Shown: in pieces, positions 7,701-15,662 of the stretch | How positions within the stretch are numbered: the first letter of the stretch is position 1 | Layout: each line of letters opens with the position of its first letter | From: JBCDCU01 sp039180865 | Lineage (GTDB): Bacteria > Pseudomonadota > Alphaproteobacteria > Rhizobiales > JACESI01 | Assembly (NCBI GenBank): GCA_039180865.1 | Contig: JBCDCZ010000010.1 | Span: forward strand, 1-34,351 | Reading direction: 5' to 3' | DNA: 34,351 nt | Translations under genes and position numbers: made by a program | The notes under the pieces: model-generated | What the model was told of the DNA's origin: nothing | What the model saw: the letters and a program-made list of their open reading frames with translations, nothing else | The model's database searches: none

Positions 7701-10040
7701 ATGGCCTATGTCTTCAAGAACCAGTCGATCGTGGTTCGCCTCGCTATCCTGTGCCTCATCCCACTGCTCGCCCTGATGTTGGTGAGCGGATTGAAGATCA
7801 AAAACGAGTATATGCGCGTCCAGGAAACGTCCTTTGTGAAGGGCGTCTTCGATAAAGCGCCGGTGATTTCAGGATTGGTGCACGAGCTTCAAAAAGAGCG
7901 CGGCATGTCAGCCGGGTATATCGGTTCAAAGGGCGTGATCTTCAAAGATGCCTTGGGCCCGCAACGAATTGCGACAGATCAAGCAATTGAGGCTTTCCGG
8001 AACAGTATTCGCGAACCAAAGGGCCGCTTTGCGATTGACGCCTACAAAGAGCCCCATGCAGCGGCTATGAAAGCCCTCGCTCAACTCGGCGCGATGCGTG
8101 AGCGGGTAAACCGTTTCGATCTGACGGTGCCGGAAATGGCAAGGTTCTATACGCCAATGATCTGGAGCATGATCTCCATGATCGAGAGCATTAATAAAGT
8201 GATCGATGAAGGTGGAACTCTTCGTAATGCCTTCGGCTATGTCGCATTGATCGAAGGAAAAGAGCGAGCAGGCATTGAACGCGCAATGGGCGCGGCAGGC
8301 TTCGGTTCAGGTGAATTCAAGCAAAACATCTATGAGCGCTTCATCCGGCTTGGCGCGATGCAGGACACATTTTTCGCTACCTTTAACCAGTATTCCGCAC
8401 CTGCGGAACGCGCGGTGTTTGCGTCAAAAACTTCCGGGCCTGTTCAAGAGGAAGTCGAGAGATTACGGGGCATCGCGAAGGAAAACCCGTTCGGTAAGGA
8501 TCTTCAAGGGGTAACGGGACCGGATTGGTTCAAGGCAAGCACCGACCGCATTGATGCGTTGAAGGAAGTCGAAGATCACGTTGCGGACATTATCGTGGCC
8601 GAAATCGATGCTGGCTTGGCAAAAGCGCAATGGGGATTATGGTCCACCGTGGGCTTACTGGTCGCACTCGTCATCGTCACCACATATGTTTCGTTCCTTG
8701 TCTACAGGTCGATCGCCCCGCCAATCATGCGCCTTGTCCGCACAATGATGCGGCTTGCCTCTAACGACACGTCGGTCACGGTCGAGGATATGGACCGTGA
8801 AGACGAGATCGGCAAAATGGCGCGATCTGTCGAGATCTTCCGCGAAAACACCGAAGAACGTCTCGTTCTGGAAGGCAAAGCCGGTATCGAGCGTGACAAG
8901 GAGCGCCACCGCCAGGTTCACATTGAAGAAATCATTACGGAATTCAGAGGTGTCGTCGGCGAACGGTTGTCAATGGTTGGCGAGCAGACGGGGAATATGG
9001 ATGCAACGTCGATGCGCCTTCAGGGCGTTGCGCAATCGGCATCAAGCCAGGCGCAATCGGCATCTTCTGCGACAGCAGCGGCGTCCCAGGACGTTCAGGT
9101 TGTGGCAAGCGCCGCCGAAGAATTGTCAGCGTCTATCAAGGAAATTGAACATCAGACAGGCCGGGCGAACGAGGCCATGACGGCCGCCTCTGAACGGGCC
9201 CTTGCAACCGACAAGGATGTCTCGCAGCTTGCCGAGGCCGCCGATCAAATCGGCGACGTCTTGAACCTCATTCGAGACATTGCCGAGCGAACCAATTTGC
9301 TCGCGCTGAACGCGACAATTGAAGCGGCTCGCGCTGGCGAAGCCGGACGAGGTTTTGCGATCGTCGCGCAGGAAGTGAAATCACTGTCCAATCAGACAGC
9401 TCAGGCAACCGAGGAAATCTCAGGACAGATCAGCGGTATTCAAAATTCGACGACCCACGCTGTTTCCTCAATTCGCGGGATTATCGATTCCGTTGAAGAA
9501 GTGCGCCAACTGACCGATGGTGTCTCCAGCGCCGTTTCGCAACAGCGTGAGGCGACACAGGAAATCGCAAACTCGGTGCTTTCGGCGTCAAATGGGACCG
9601 ATTCCGTCTCTGCAAATGTCGCCATGGTGAGCGACTCGATCCAGCAAACCTCCGGCGAAGCGCAAGCCGTCACAGACGCGGCAGAGTCCCTCAAAGCTAC
9701 GACGGCAGTGTTGAAAGGCGAAATCGAGACATTCCTTCAAAAGGTTGCTCAGGACGTCAACGAACGACGCGCTGCTTTGCGTATCAAAATGAAAGAGATC
9801 GTTCTGATTTCCGGAAACGGCCGGCACTTAAACACCACTATCATCAATTGCAGCACGACCGGTGCCGCGCTCGAACCGATTGAAGGTGTCGAAATCGGGG
9901 ATGAGTTTGATGTTCAGTTACCGAATAACATAACCGTCAATGCGAAGGTCGTCCGTAAACAAGAGCAGCTTGTCGGCATCCAATTCAAGGAACCCTTGGA
10001 GAACATCGACGATCTGATGTTGGCGCAGGAAGCCGCCTAG
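7701..10040 (+). CDS. Chemoreceptor with NIT, HAMP, MCP and PilZ domains
   Basis: This 779-residue methyl-accepting chemotaxis protein has a first membrane segment (about 11-31), then a periplasmic nitrate/nitrite-sensing-type (NIT) domain recognisable from LVHELQKERGMSAGYIGSKG (59-78). A second membrane segment (about 313-335) and a HAMP domain (about 336-392) follow. The signalling hairpin tip reads ERTNLLALNATIEAARAGEA (529-548), the part that contacts CheA and CheW. A C-terminal PilZ domain (about 688-770) has both c-di-GMP-binding motifs, RAALR (690-694) and NCSTTG (716-721). It may couple nitrate or nitrite sensing and c-di-GMP level to swimming. No other chemotaxis gene is in the window. 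The ATG at 7701 has no clear ribosome-binding site, and a GGGAG-preceded ORF at 7582 overlaps it. Confidence 0.93.
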   Translation: MAYVFKNQSIVVRLAILCLIPLLALMLVSGLKIKNEYMRVQETSFVKGVFDKAPVISGLVHELQKERGMSAGYIGSKGVIFKDALGPQRIATDQAIEAFRNSIREPKGRFAIDAYKEPHAAAMKALAQLGAMRERVNRFDLTVPEMARFYTPMIWSMISMIESINKVIDEGGTLRNAFGYVALIEGKERAGIERAMGAAGFGSGEFKQNIYERFIRLGAMQDTFFATFNQYSAPAERAVFASKTSGPVQEEVERLRGIAKENPFGKDLQGVTGPDWFKASTDRIDALKEVEDHVADIIVAEIDAGLAKAQWGLWSTVGLLVALVIVTTYVSFLVYRSIAPPIMRLVRTMMRLASNDTSVTVEDMDREDEIGKMARSVEIFRENTEERLVLEGKAGIERDKERHRQVHIEEIITEFRGVVGERLSMVGEQTGNMDATSMRLQGVAQSASSQAQSASSATAAASQDVQVVASAAEELSASIKEIEHQTGRANEAMTAASERALATDKDVSQLAEAADQIGDVLNLIRDIAERTNLLALNATIEAARAGEAGRGFAIVAQEVKSLSNQTAQATEEISGQISGIQNSTTHAVSSIRGIIDSVEEVRQLTDGVSSAVSQQREATQEIANSVLSASNGTDSVSANVAMVSDSIQQTSGEAQAVTDAAESLKATTAVLKGEIETFLQKVAQDVNERRAALRIKMKEIVLISGNGRHLNTTIINCSTTGAALEPIEGVEIGDEFDVQLPNNITVNAKVVRKQEQLVGIQFKEPLENIDDLMLAQEAA

Positions 10041-10666
10041 CGGTCAGCCGCGAGCGGCGGTGTCCAATCGATCGGCACAAATCGGTCACGACCGGCAACC
10101 CGCTTGAGCCACGGCGCGATGTAAGGGAAAGCGGCAAGATCAAAACCGCCCTCTTCCGCCTCATGAGTGTAAGCGTAAAGTGCAATGTCTGCGACGGTAA
10201 AGTCCGATCCGGCGATAAATGGCGTCATTGCCAGCTGGCGGTTTAAGACTGAAAGCGCGCGATTTCCCCCTTCAAGCAAAGCCGCCATGCGCTCTTCAGT
10301 TGCCTGATCAGCGCGTTCCGGGAGCGTCATCAGTGAAATCCTGACCGCAATATTCGGCTCATGACTGTATTGCTCGAAAAAAAGCCATTGATTGACAACC
10401 GCACGGGCAAAGCGATCATCCAGCAACAAGTCCGTTCCCTCCGCGAGATAAAGCAGGATCGCATTGGATTCGGCAAGCGGTCGACTATCGGGCAGCATAA
10501 GGATCGGAACCTTGCCGTTGGGGTTACGCTCAAGCATGGCATCGGTTTCGGCTTCGCCACGTGTAGGCGCAATCATCACACTTTCAAAAGGCAGGCCAAG
10601 CAAGGACAGGATCAGCCTGACCTTGTAGCAATTTCCAGAGACTTGCATGTCGTAGAGTGTGTACAT
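10037..10666 (-). CDS. Glutathione S-transferase family protein
   Basis: The 209-residue protein has the GST layout: an N-terminal thioredoxin-fold domain (residues 1-80) with YDMQVSGNCYKVRLILSLLG and the glutathione-contacting GKVPILMLPDSRPLAESNAI, and an all-helical C-terminal domain containing FIAGSDFTVADIALYAY, the N-capping-box region of GSTs. It probably conjugates or reduces electrophiles with glutathione; the substrate cannot be told. The Ser/Cys near residue 10-13 suggests a serine- or cysteine-type bacterial enzyme. It is convergent with the chemoreceptor gene, and the two stop codons overlap within the palindrome CTAG (10037-10040), leaving no room for a terminator between them. 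Confidence 0.9.
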   Translation of the reverse strand: MYTLYDMQVSGNCYKVRLILSLLGLPFESVMIAPTRGEAETDAMLERNPNGKVPILMLPDSRPLAESNAILLYLAEGTDLLLDDRFARAVVNQWLFFEQYSHEPNIAVRISLMTLPERADQATEERMAALLEGGNRALSVLNRQLAMTPFIAGSDFTVADIALYAYTHEAEEGGFDLAAFPYIAPWLKRVAGRDRFVPIDWTPPLAADR

Positions 10667-10846
10667 TGATCGGCATTCCCCAAAAGATCCGGACCCAATT
10701 CGATAGTCCCATCGAACCTATCCTAATACTTGCACTTGGGCTCATTCCAATTGTTGAAGTCTTCAATCAGAAAAGATGATGGTGCCGTTGCCGTGATCCG
10801 ACTTGTGTACGCGGCTCCGGCGTCGTACTGAGTCTTCTGAAACTCA

Positions 10847-10863
10847 TGCCTGTTTTACAGGCA
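10847..10863 (+). promoter_or_regulatory. Hairpin in aminotransferase leader
   Basis: TGCCTGT and ACAGGCA form a perfect 7-bp stem with a TTT loop, ending 11 bases before the ribosome-binding site of the aminotransferase gene. It has no T tract, so it is more likely an operator or translation-modulating element than a terminator. Confidence 0.35.
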
Positions 10864-10888
10864 AAACCTGATCGTGGAGCAAATTCAA

Positions 10889-12091
10889 ATGGCTTTCCTT
10901 TCCGATACGCTTTCGCGCGTGAAACCCTCCGCCACTATTGCCGTCCAGGCGAAGGCGCGCGAATTGAAAACCGCCGGACGGGATGTGATCGCGCTCGGTG
11001 CAGGTGAGCCCGACTTTGATACGCCGGATAACATCAAAGAAGCCGGGATCGCCGCCATAAACCGCGGAGAAACCAAATATACAGCGGTACCCGGTATCAT
11101 CGAACTGCGCGAAGCAATCGTTGAGAAGTACAAGCGCGAAAATGCCCTCACCTACACGGCAGACCAGGTCATTGTCGGAACGGGTGGAAAACAGGTCCTG
11201 TACAACGCATTTGCCGCAACGCTTAATCCAGGCGACGAAGTTATCATTCCAGCTCCCTATTGGGTGAGCTATCCAGACATGGTGCTCTTGAACGGCGGCG
11301 AACCGGTATTCGTCGAAACAACTCTTGAAGACGCATTCAAATTGAAAGCGGATGCACTTGAAGCGGCCATTACGCCGAAAACGAAATGGTTTATCTTCAA
11401 CTCTCCCTCAAACCCATCTGGAGCCGCCTATTCGGCCGAGGAATTGAAGGAGTTGACCGATGTTTTGATGCGTCATCCGCATGTCTGGATTCTGACAGAC
11501 GATATGTATGAGCATCTGTGCTACGGCGATTTCAAGTTCGCGACGCCCGCCGAAGTGGAACCTGGTCTCTATGACCGGACACTGACGATGAATGGTGTCT
11601 CAAAGGCTTATGCAATGACGGGCTGGCGAATTGGCTATGCAGCGGGACCGGTGAACCTCATCAAGGCAATGGCAAAAGTCCAGGGCCAATCCACGTCAGG
11701 CACCTGCTCCATTGCTCAATGGGCAGCCGTTGAAGCGCTCACCGGTACCCAAGATTTCCTTCCCGAACGGCGCGACGCATTCGAAAAACGCCGCGATCTT
11801 GTGGTCTCCATGCTCAACCAGGCGAAAGGCATCGAATGTCCGATGCCGGAGGGCGCATTTTACGTTTATCCATCAATCCATGCACTGATCGGCAAGAAGA
11901 CGCCGAAAGGTAAAGTGATCGAAACGGATGAGGATTTTGTGACCGAACTTCTCGAAGCGGAAGGTGTCGCCGTAGTGCACGGATCCGCCTTCGGTCTTGG
12001 GCCGAATTTCCGGGTGTCATACGCAACTTCGACCGAAGCGCTTACCGAAGCCTGTCAGCGCATCCAGCGGTTCTGCGGATCTCTGAGCTAA
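10889..12091 (+). CDS. Aspartate aminotransferase (class I, Ib type)
   Basis: This PLP enzyme moves the amino group between aspartate and 2-oxoglutarate (possibly also aromatic or prephenate-type substrates). The family pattern is complete: LGAGEPDFDTPDNIKEA near the N-terminus, NSPSNPSGAAYS for cofactor and substrate contact, and SKAYAMTGWRIGYAAGP with the Schiff-base lysine at residue 239. The ATG at 10889 is preferred over an in-frame GTG at 10874, because GGAG at 10875-10878 then serves as its ribosome-binding site and homologues begin MAFLSD-like. The resulting 400 residues are typical. A GNAT acetyltransferase gene starts 11 bases downstream, so the two probably share a transcript. The symbol aspC or aatA would fit, but I cannot choose between them. 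Confidence 0.95.
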   Translation: MAFLSDTLSRVKPSATIAVQAKARELKTAGRDVIALGAGEPDFDTPDNIKEAGIAAINRGETKYTAVPGIIELREAIVEKYKRENALTYTADQVIVGTGGKQVLYNAFAATLNPGDEVIIPAPYWVSYPDMVLLNGGEPVFVETTLEDAFKLKADALEAAITPKTKWFIFNSPSNPSGAAYSAEELKELTDVLMRHPHVWILTDDMYEHLCYGDFKFATPAEVEPGLYDRTLTMNGVSKAYAMTGWRIGYAAGPVNLIKAMAKVQGQSTSGTCSIAQWAAVEALTGTQDFLPERRDAFEKRRDLVVSMLNQAKGIECPMPEGAFYVYPSIHALIGKKTPKGKVIETDEDFVTELLEAEGVAVVHGSAFGLGPNFRVSYATSTEALTEACQRIQRFCGSLS

Positions 12092-12102
12092 AGACAGCGT
12101 AG

Positions 12103-12546
12103 ATGTCCGGCGAGATCACATTTGAGATCGGCAACGCGCCTGATCTTATCGAGCGGGCGCAACGAATCCGACGTACAGTATTCGTCATTGAGCAGAATGT
12201 CGCGCCGGATGAAGAATGGGACGGTAAAGACGAGGCGTGCTTTCATTTCCTCGTGAAGAATGCCGGTGACGGAGAAGATATTGCAACCGGGCGCCTTATG
12301 GTGATTGAAGACACCGCGAAACTGCAGCGGATCGCCGTATTGAAGTCTTTTCGGGGCCGCGCCATCGGGCAAAGATTGATCGATGAAATGCTCGGCCACG
12401 CCCGAACGTTGGACGGGGTCAGCAATGCACTCCTCGGTGCGCAATGCTACGCAATTCCGTTTTATGAGAAGCTTGGCTTCGAGGCCTTCGGCGATGTTTA
12501 TGATGACGCCGGCATCCCGCATCGCGATATGAAGCGCGTGCTTTAG
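12103..12546 (+). CDS. GNAT-family N-acetyltransferase
   Basis: The 147-residue protein is a single GNAT domain of the ElaA/YjcF type. Visible are an N-terminal RAQRIRRTVFVIEQNVAPDE (typical 'VRxxVFxxEQ' segment), the acetyl-CoA-binding motif A with LQRIAVLKSFRGRAIGQRLI (residues about 68-87; the RGRAIG loop holds the pyrophosphate), and the C-terminal AIPFYEKLGFEAFGDVYDDAGIPH. It transfers an acetyl group from acetyl-CoA to an unidentified amine. It lies 11 bases behind the aminotransferase gene, without a strong ribosome-binding site of its own, which suggests translational coupling. Confidence 0.9.
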   Translation: MSGEITFEIGNAPDLIERAQRIRRTVFVIEQNVAPDEEWDGKDEACFHFLVKNAGDGEDIATGRLMVIEDTAKLQRIAVLKSFRGRAIGQRLIDEMLGHARTLDGVSNALLGAQCYAIPFYEKLGFEAFGDVYDDAGIPHRDMKRVL

Positions 12547-12597
12547 GTAAAATAGCTCATTACCCAAGGTTAACTCACGTCGAATTGATCTGTTTCG

Positions 12598-12634
12598 AGT
12601 GAATGTGCGAGGACGAGTTATACGCATATTCACT
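12598..12634. promoter_or_regulatory. Long dyad ahead of msrP
   Basis: Two 12-base arms, AGTGAATGTGCG (12598-12609) and CGCATATTCACT (12623-12634), are inverted copies with 11 of 12 positions matching and a 13-base spacer. The dyad sits about 50 bases before the msrP ATG and spans the likely promoter region. Its length and symmetry suggest a binding site for a dimeric regulator, or a cruciform or leader stem. Confidence 0.45.
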
Positions 12635-12684
12635 TCACCTGGTGTATCTATTGCGAAACGACACCCTTTCCTCAGGAGACATTA

Positions 12685-13713
12685 ATGTTGATCAAACGCC
12701 GCCGTGGATGGGAACTGCCGGAAAATCAGGCGACTCCGGAAAGCGCCTTTTTAAACCGTCGCTCGCTCCTTGCAGCAGGCGGACTTGCTGCAGGAAGTCT
12801 TCTTCTCCCGCAAGCCGTGCGCGCGGAATCTAACGGCGCTCAGGGCTTTCTCCAGTCTTTGTTCGGAAGCAGCACGTCAGGCGTGCCAACAGGGATCGAA
12901 GACGATCCCAGCGCAGGCCTCTATCCCGTTAAACGAAACGAGAAATACAAACTCGATCGGGATCTGACACCGGAGGACGTGAATGCCTCCTACAACAATT
13001 TCTACGAGTTCGGCTCCCATAAGCGCATCGCGCGGGCAGCACAGGCTCTCAAAATCCGCCCATGGACGATCACCTTCGACGGCATGGTCGAGGAAGAGAA
13101 AACCGTCGCAATCGATGATCTTCTCGCCAAGATGCCGCTTGAAGAGAGACTATACCGTCACCGCTGTGTTGAAGCCTGGTCGATGACCATTCCCTGGTCC
13201 GGTTTCGAGCTTTCCCATCTGGTGAAGTTCGCGAAGCCGTTGTCATCGGCAAAATATGTCCGCTTCGAAACCTTCAACGATCCCGATATGGCAAGTGGTC
13301 AACGCGCGACATACCAGCCTTGGCCCTATGTTGAAGGTCTCACGATGGCCGAAGCCATGAACGAGCTTTCCTTCATGGTAACGGGAACCTACGGCAAGCC
13401 TATGGCGAAACAGCACGGCTCGCCCTTACGTCTGGCGGTACCATGGAAATACGGCTTCAAGTCCATCAAATCGATCGTACGGGTAAGCTTTACTGACGAA
13501 CGTCCCGTCAGTTTCTGGGAAGAGTTACAGTCCGCGGAATATGGTTTCTGGGCAAACGTCAATCCGGAAGTGCCCCATCGTCGTTGGAGCCAGGCGCGCG
13601 AAAGGGTTCTTCAAACCGGAGAATTTGTGCCCACATTGCTCTATAATGGATACGGCGAGTATGTAGCGGGCCTTTATGAGAGCGTCCCGCAAAGCGAACG
13701 CTTGTACATGTGA
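12685..13713 (+). CDS. msrP: Periplasmic methionine-sulfoxide reductase, Mo subunit
   Basis: MsrP (formerly YedY) repairs oxidised methionines in periplasmic proteins with a molybdopterin cofactor, receiving electrons from the membrane haem protein MsrQ. The 342-residue protein starts with a twin-arginine signal (NRRSLLAAGGLAAGSLLLP, residues 24-42, ending near AVRA). The catalytic sulfite-oxidase-type domain contains YRHRCVEAWSMTIPW, whose Cys161 should ligate molybdenum, and HGSPLRLAVPWKYGFKSIK near residue 240. AGGAG lies seven bases before the ATG, supporting the start. msrQ, which normally follows, is absent here: the next 224 bases hold a terminator and the following gene is unrelated. 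A strong dyad lies upstream. Confidence 0.95.
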   Translation: MLIKRRRGWELPENQATPESAFLNRRSLLAAGGLAAGSLLLPQAVRAESNGAQGFLQSLFGSSTSGVPTGIEDDPSAGLYPVKRNEKYKLDRDLTPEDVNASYNNFYEFGSHKRIARAAQALKIRPWTITFDGMVEEEKTVAIDDLLAKMPLEERLYRHRCVEAWSMTIPWSGFELSHLVKFAKPLSSAKYVRFETFNDPDMASGQRATYQPWPYVEGLTMAEAMNELSFMVTGTYGKPMAKQHGSPLRLAVPWKYGFKSIKSIVRVSFTDERPVSFWEELQSAEYGFWANVNPEVPHRRWSQARERVLQTGEFVPTLLYNGYGEYVAGLYESVPQSERLYM

Positions 13714-13784
13714 CGGCAGCTCGCCAAGCGAGAACTGAACACCGAAAGATCGTCTTGCAAAGAAGACCAGCTGACGCCATGTGG

Positions 13785-13829
13785 TGGCAGGAGGGGTGGT
13801 TTCCTGCCATGCCTGCGCACGCCTTTTTT
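13785..13829 (+). terminator. Terminator-like hairpin after msrP
   Basis: TGGCAGGA (13785-13792) pairs with TCCTGCCA (13802-13809), and a run of seven T residues lies at 13823-13829, separated from the stem by 13 bases. The separation weakens the match to a classic terminator, but no other end signal for msrP is seen. Confidence 0.4.
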
Positions 13830-13937
13830 TGCTTCTGCCGATGAAACGAAGGATATCATTATTGAGCAGGGCCGGACCTTGCGAGATTGAAACATCGACT
13901 TAGACTCTAAAAAAACCTGCAACCGAAGGGGTTCATT

Positions 13938-15062
13938 GTGAAACACGCATTCCTTGGTCTCTTTTCTGCAATTCTCATCACATTCTCTACCCAAACCACA
14001 CAGGCCGACACCAGGCAGTTCTCGTCTGAAGCGCACGACTTCCGCGTTGAGGTCCTCACCAATGCCCTTGCCAACCCATGGGGTATGGCGTTTCTGCCCG
14101 ATGGGCGCATTCTGATCACGGAGAAAAACAGTCGCCTGCGTTTGTTCGCAAATGGGCAACTGTCCGATCCGCTGTCGGGACTTCCGGATATTGCCGTGGT
14201 TGGGCAAGGCGGCCTTCTCGATGTGGCGGTCGATCCGGACTTCAGCGACAATCGGATGGTTTATCTCTCTTACTCCGAACCTGGCGATGGCGGATACGGA
14301 ACCGCAGTCCTTCGTGGCAGGCTTGGCGAGCGGGGATTAAGCGATACCGAGGTCATCTTTCGACAGAACCGGAAAACCAGTTCCGGAAGACACTTTGGGT
14401 CACGCTTCACTTTTGCGCGGGACAAGACACTCTTCATCACGCTTGGGGATCGCGCTGACCGCCCAAGCGCACAGGATCCCTTTGATCATTCCGGCTCGGT
14501 CCTCAGAATAAACCGTGACGGTTCGATTCCTTCAGATAATCCCTTTGTTGACGGCAACGACGCCCTTCCCGAGATATGGTCGATCGGGCACCGCAATGTC
14601 CAGGGCGCGGATTTGCATCCTGATACGGGTGAACTTTGGACAATCGAGCACGGAGCACGCGGTGGCGATGAGGTGAACCTGCCGAAAGCAGGAAAGAATT
14701 ACGGTTGGCCGGTGATCTCATATGGCCGACATTATTCCGGAGCCAAAATCGGTGTCGGGGTGGCGCAAGAAGGCATGGAACAACCCCTTCATTATTGGGA
14801 TCCATCAATTGCACCGGCCGGGTCGAGCTTCTATGATGGCGATCTTTTTCCGGAATGGCGCGGAAACCTCTTCGTCTCAGCCCTGAAATTCCAGCTTCTC
14901 TCACGACTGGAACTGAATGGCGAGAAAGTCGTTCGTGAAGAACGTCTCCTGGAAGGAGAATACGGCCGTATCCGCGATGTTGAAACCGGACCGGATGGCG
15001 CGCTCTATCTGTTGACCAATGATGGCGACGGGCTTTTGCTACGTCTTTCGCCTGCAAAGTGA
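13938..15062 (+). CDS. Secreted PQQ-dependent aldose sugar dehydrogenase
   Basis: The 374-residue protein has a cleavable signal peptide (hydrophobic segment at residues 4-20, cleavage likely near QADT). The rest is a GSDH/YliI-type six-bladed propeller. Motifs seen are LANPWGMAFLPDGRILITEK, VGQGGLLDVAVDPDF, a metal- and PQQ-site region around GHRNVQGADLHPDTGELWTI, and EHGARGGDEVNLPKAGKNYGWP, the most diagnostic stretch. It oxidises aldoses in the periplasm and passes electrons to the respiratory chain, if PQQ is available; no pqq genes are in the window. The start is GTG at 13938 with AAGGGG six to seven bases upstream. A DUF1499 gene follows after only six bases. Confidence 0.92.
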   Translation: MKHAFLGLFSAILITFSTQTTQADTRQFSSEAHDFRVEVLTNALANPWGMAFLPDGRILITEKNSRLRLFANGQLSDPLSGLPDIAVVGQGGLLDVAVDPDFSDNRMVYLSYSEPGDGGYGTAVLRGRLGERGLSDTEVIFRQNRKTSSGRHFGSRFTFARDKTLFITLGDRADRPSAQDPFDHSGSVLRINRDGSIPSDNPFVDGNDALPEIWSIGHRNVQGADLHPDTGELWTIEHGARGGDEVNLPKAGKNYGWPVISYGRHYSGAKIGVGVAQEGMEQPLHYWDPSIAPAGSSFYDGDLFPEWRGNLFVSALKFQLLSRLELNGEKVVREERLLEGEYGRIRDVETGPDGALYLLTNDGDGLLLRLSPAK

Positions 15063-15068
15063 GGCATT

Positions 15069-15611
15069 TTGGGAGATACCCTGTTCAGATTGGCTGTCCT
15101 TGCGACACTGGCCATTTTTTGCACCCTGGCGGTCGCCCTGCTCGCTGTGCCGGATAAGGTCTGGGAAACGATTGCGGGCGATCCTGATCTAGGACCGGTG
15201 GTCTTCCAGACATTAGAGAAAACTGAAAAACCCAACCAATTTCTGGTATGCCCCCCGGATTATTGCCAGCGGGCGTCAATCGATATGGAAGCCCCGGTTT
15301 TTCCGGTCCCTGCGAAAGACCTGAAAGCCGCAGTCGACAAGGCGGCTATGGAAAAGAAAAATGTGACAAGAGTCTTCGAAGGCCCATTGGAGCTTCGATA
15401 CCTGTTTCGCTCACCCGCATTTCGCTTCCCCGACACGGTCAGTATCGAATTCATCGACGTGAATGGCGGCTCAACACTTGCGATTTATGCCCGTGCGCAA
15501 CTTGGCTACGCTGATTTCGGTGTGAATGAAAAGCGGGTCAAAAAATGGCTCGAGAAGATCCAGGCTCAATTCTCAAGAGATGCCGCCCCAGCGGAACAAG
15601 CTGACGGGTGA
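15069..15611 (+). CDS. DUF1499 membrane-anchored protein
   Basis: The 180-residue protein has an N-terminal membrane segment (residues about 5-26) followed by a DUF1499 domain, seen as FLVCPPDYCQ and a C-terminal SIEFIDVNGGSTLAIYARAQ with LGYADFGVNEKRVKKWL. The function of this family is unknown. The start is TTG at 15069, only six bases past the preceding stop and in the same reading frame as the sugar dehydrogenase; GAGG at 15061-15064 overlaps that stop and is slightly too close. Translation is therefore probably coupled. The cysteine pair in CPPDYC could be structural in the periplasm. Confidence 0.8.
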   Translation: MGDTLFRLAVLATLAIFCTLAVALLAVPDKVWETIAGDPDLGPVVFQTLEKTEKPNQFLVCPPDYCQRASIDMEAPVFPVPAKDLKAAVDKAAMEKKNVTRVFEGPLELRYLFRSPAFRFPDTVSIEFIDVNGGSTLAIYARAQLGYADFGVNEKRVKKWLEKIQAQFSRDAAPAEQADG

Positions 15612-15662
15612 AATCACATCTCGGGGCTTTCCTGAAACAGTGCGCTGGACCATATTGGCACT

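Noticed and set aside
15612..15662. SOS box (GTTC-N7-GTTC) upstream of uvrB
   Set aside because: I looked for the alphaproteobacterial LexA motif here and did not find it.
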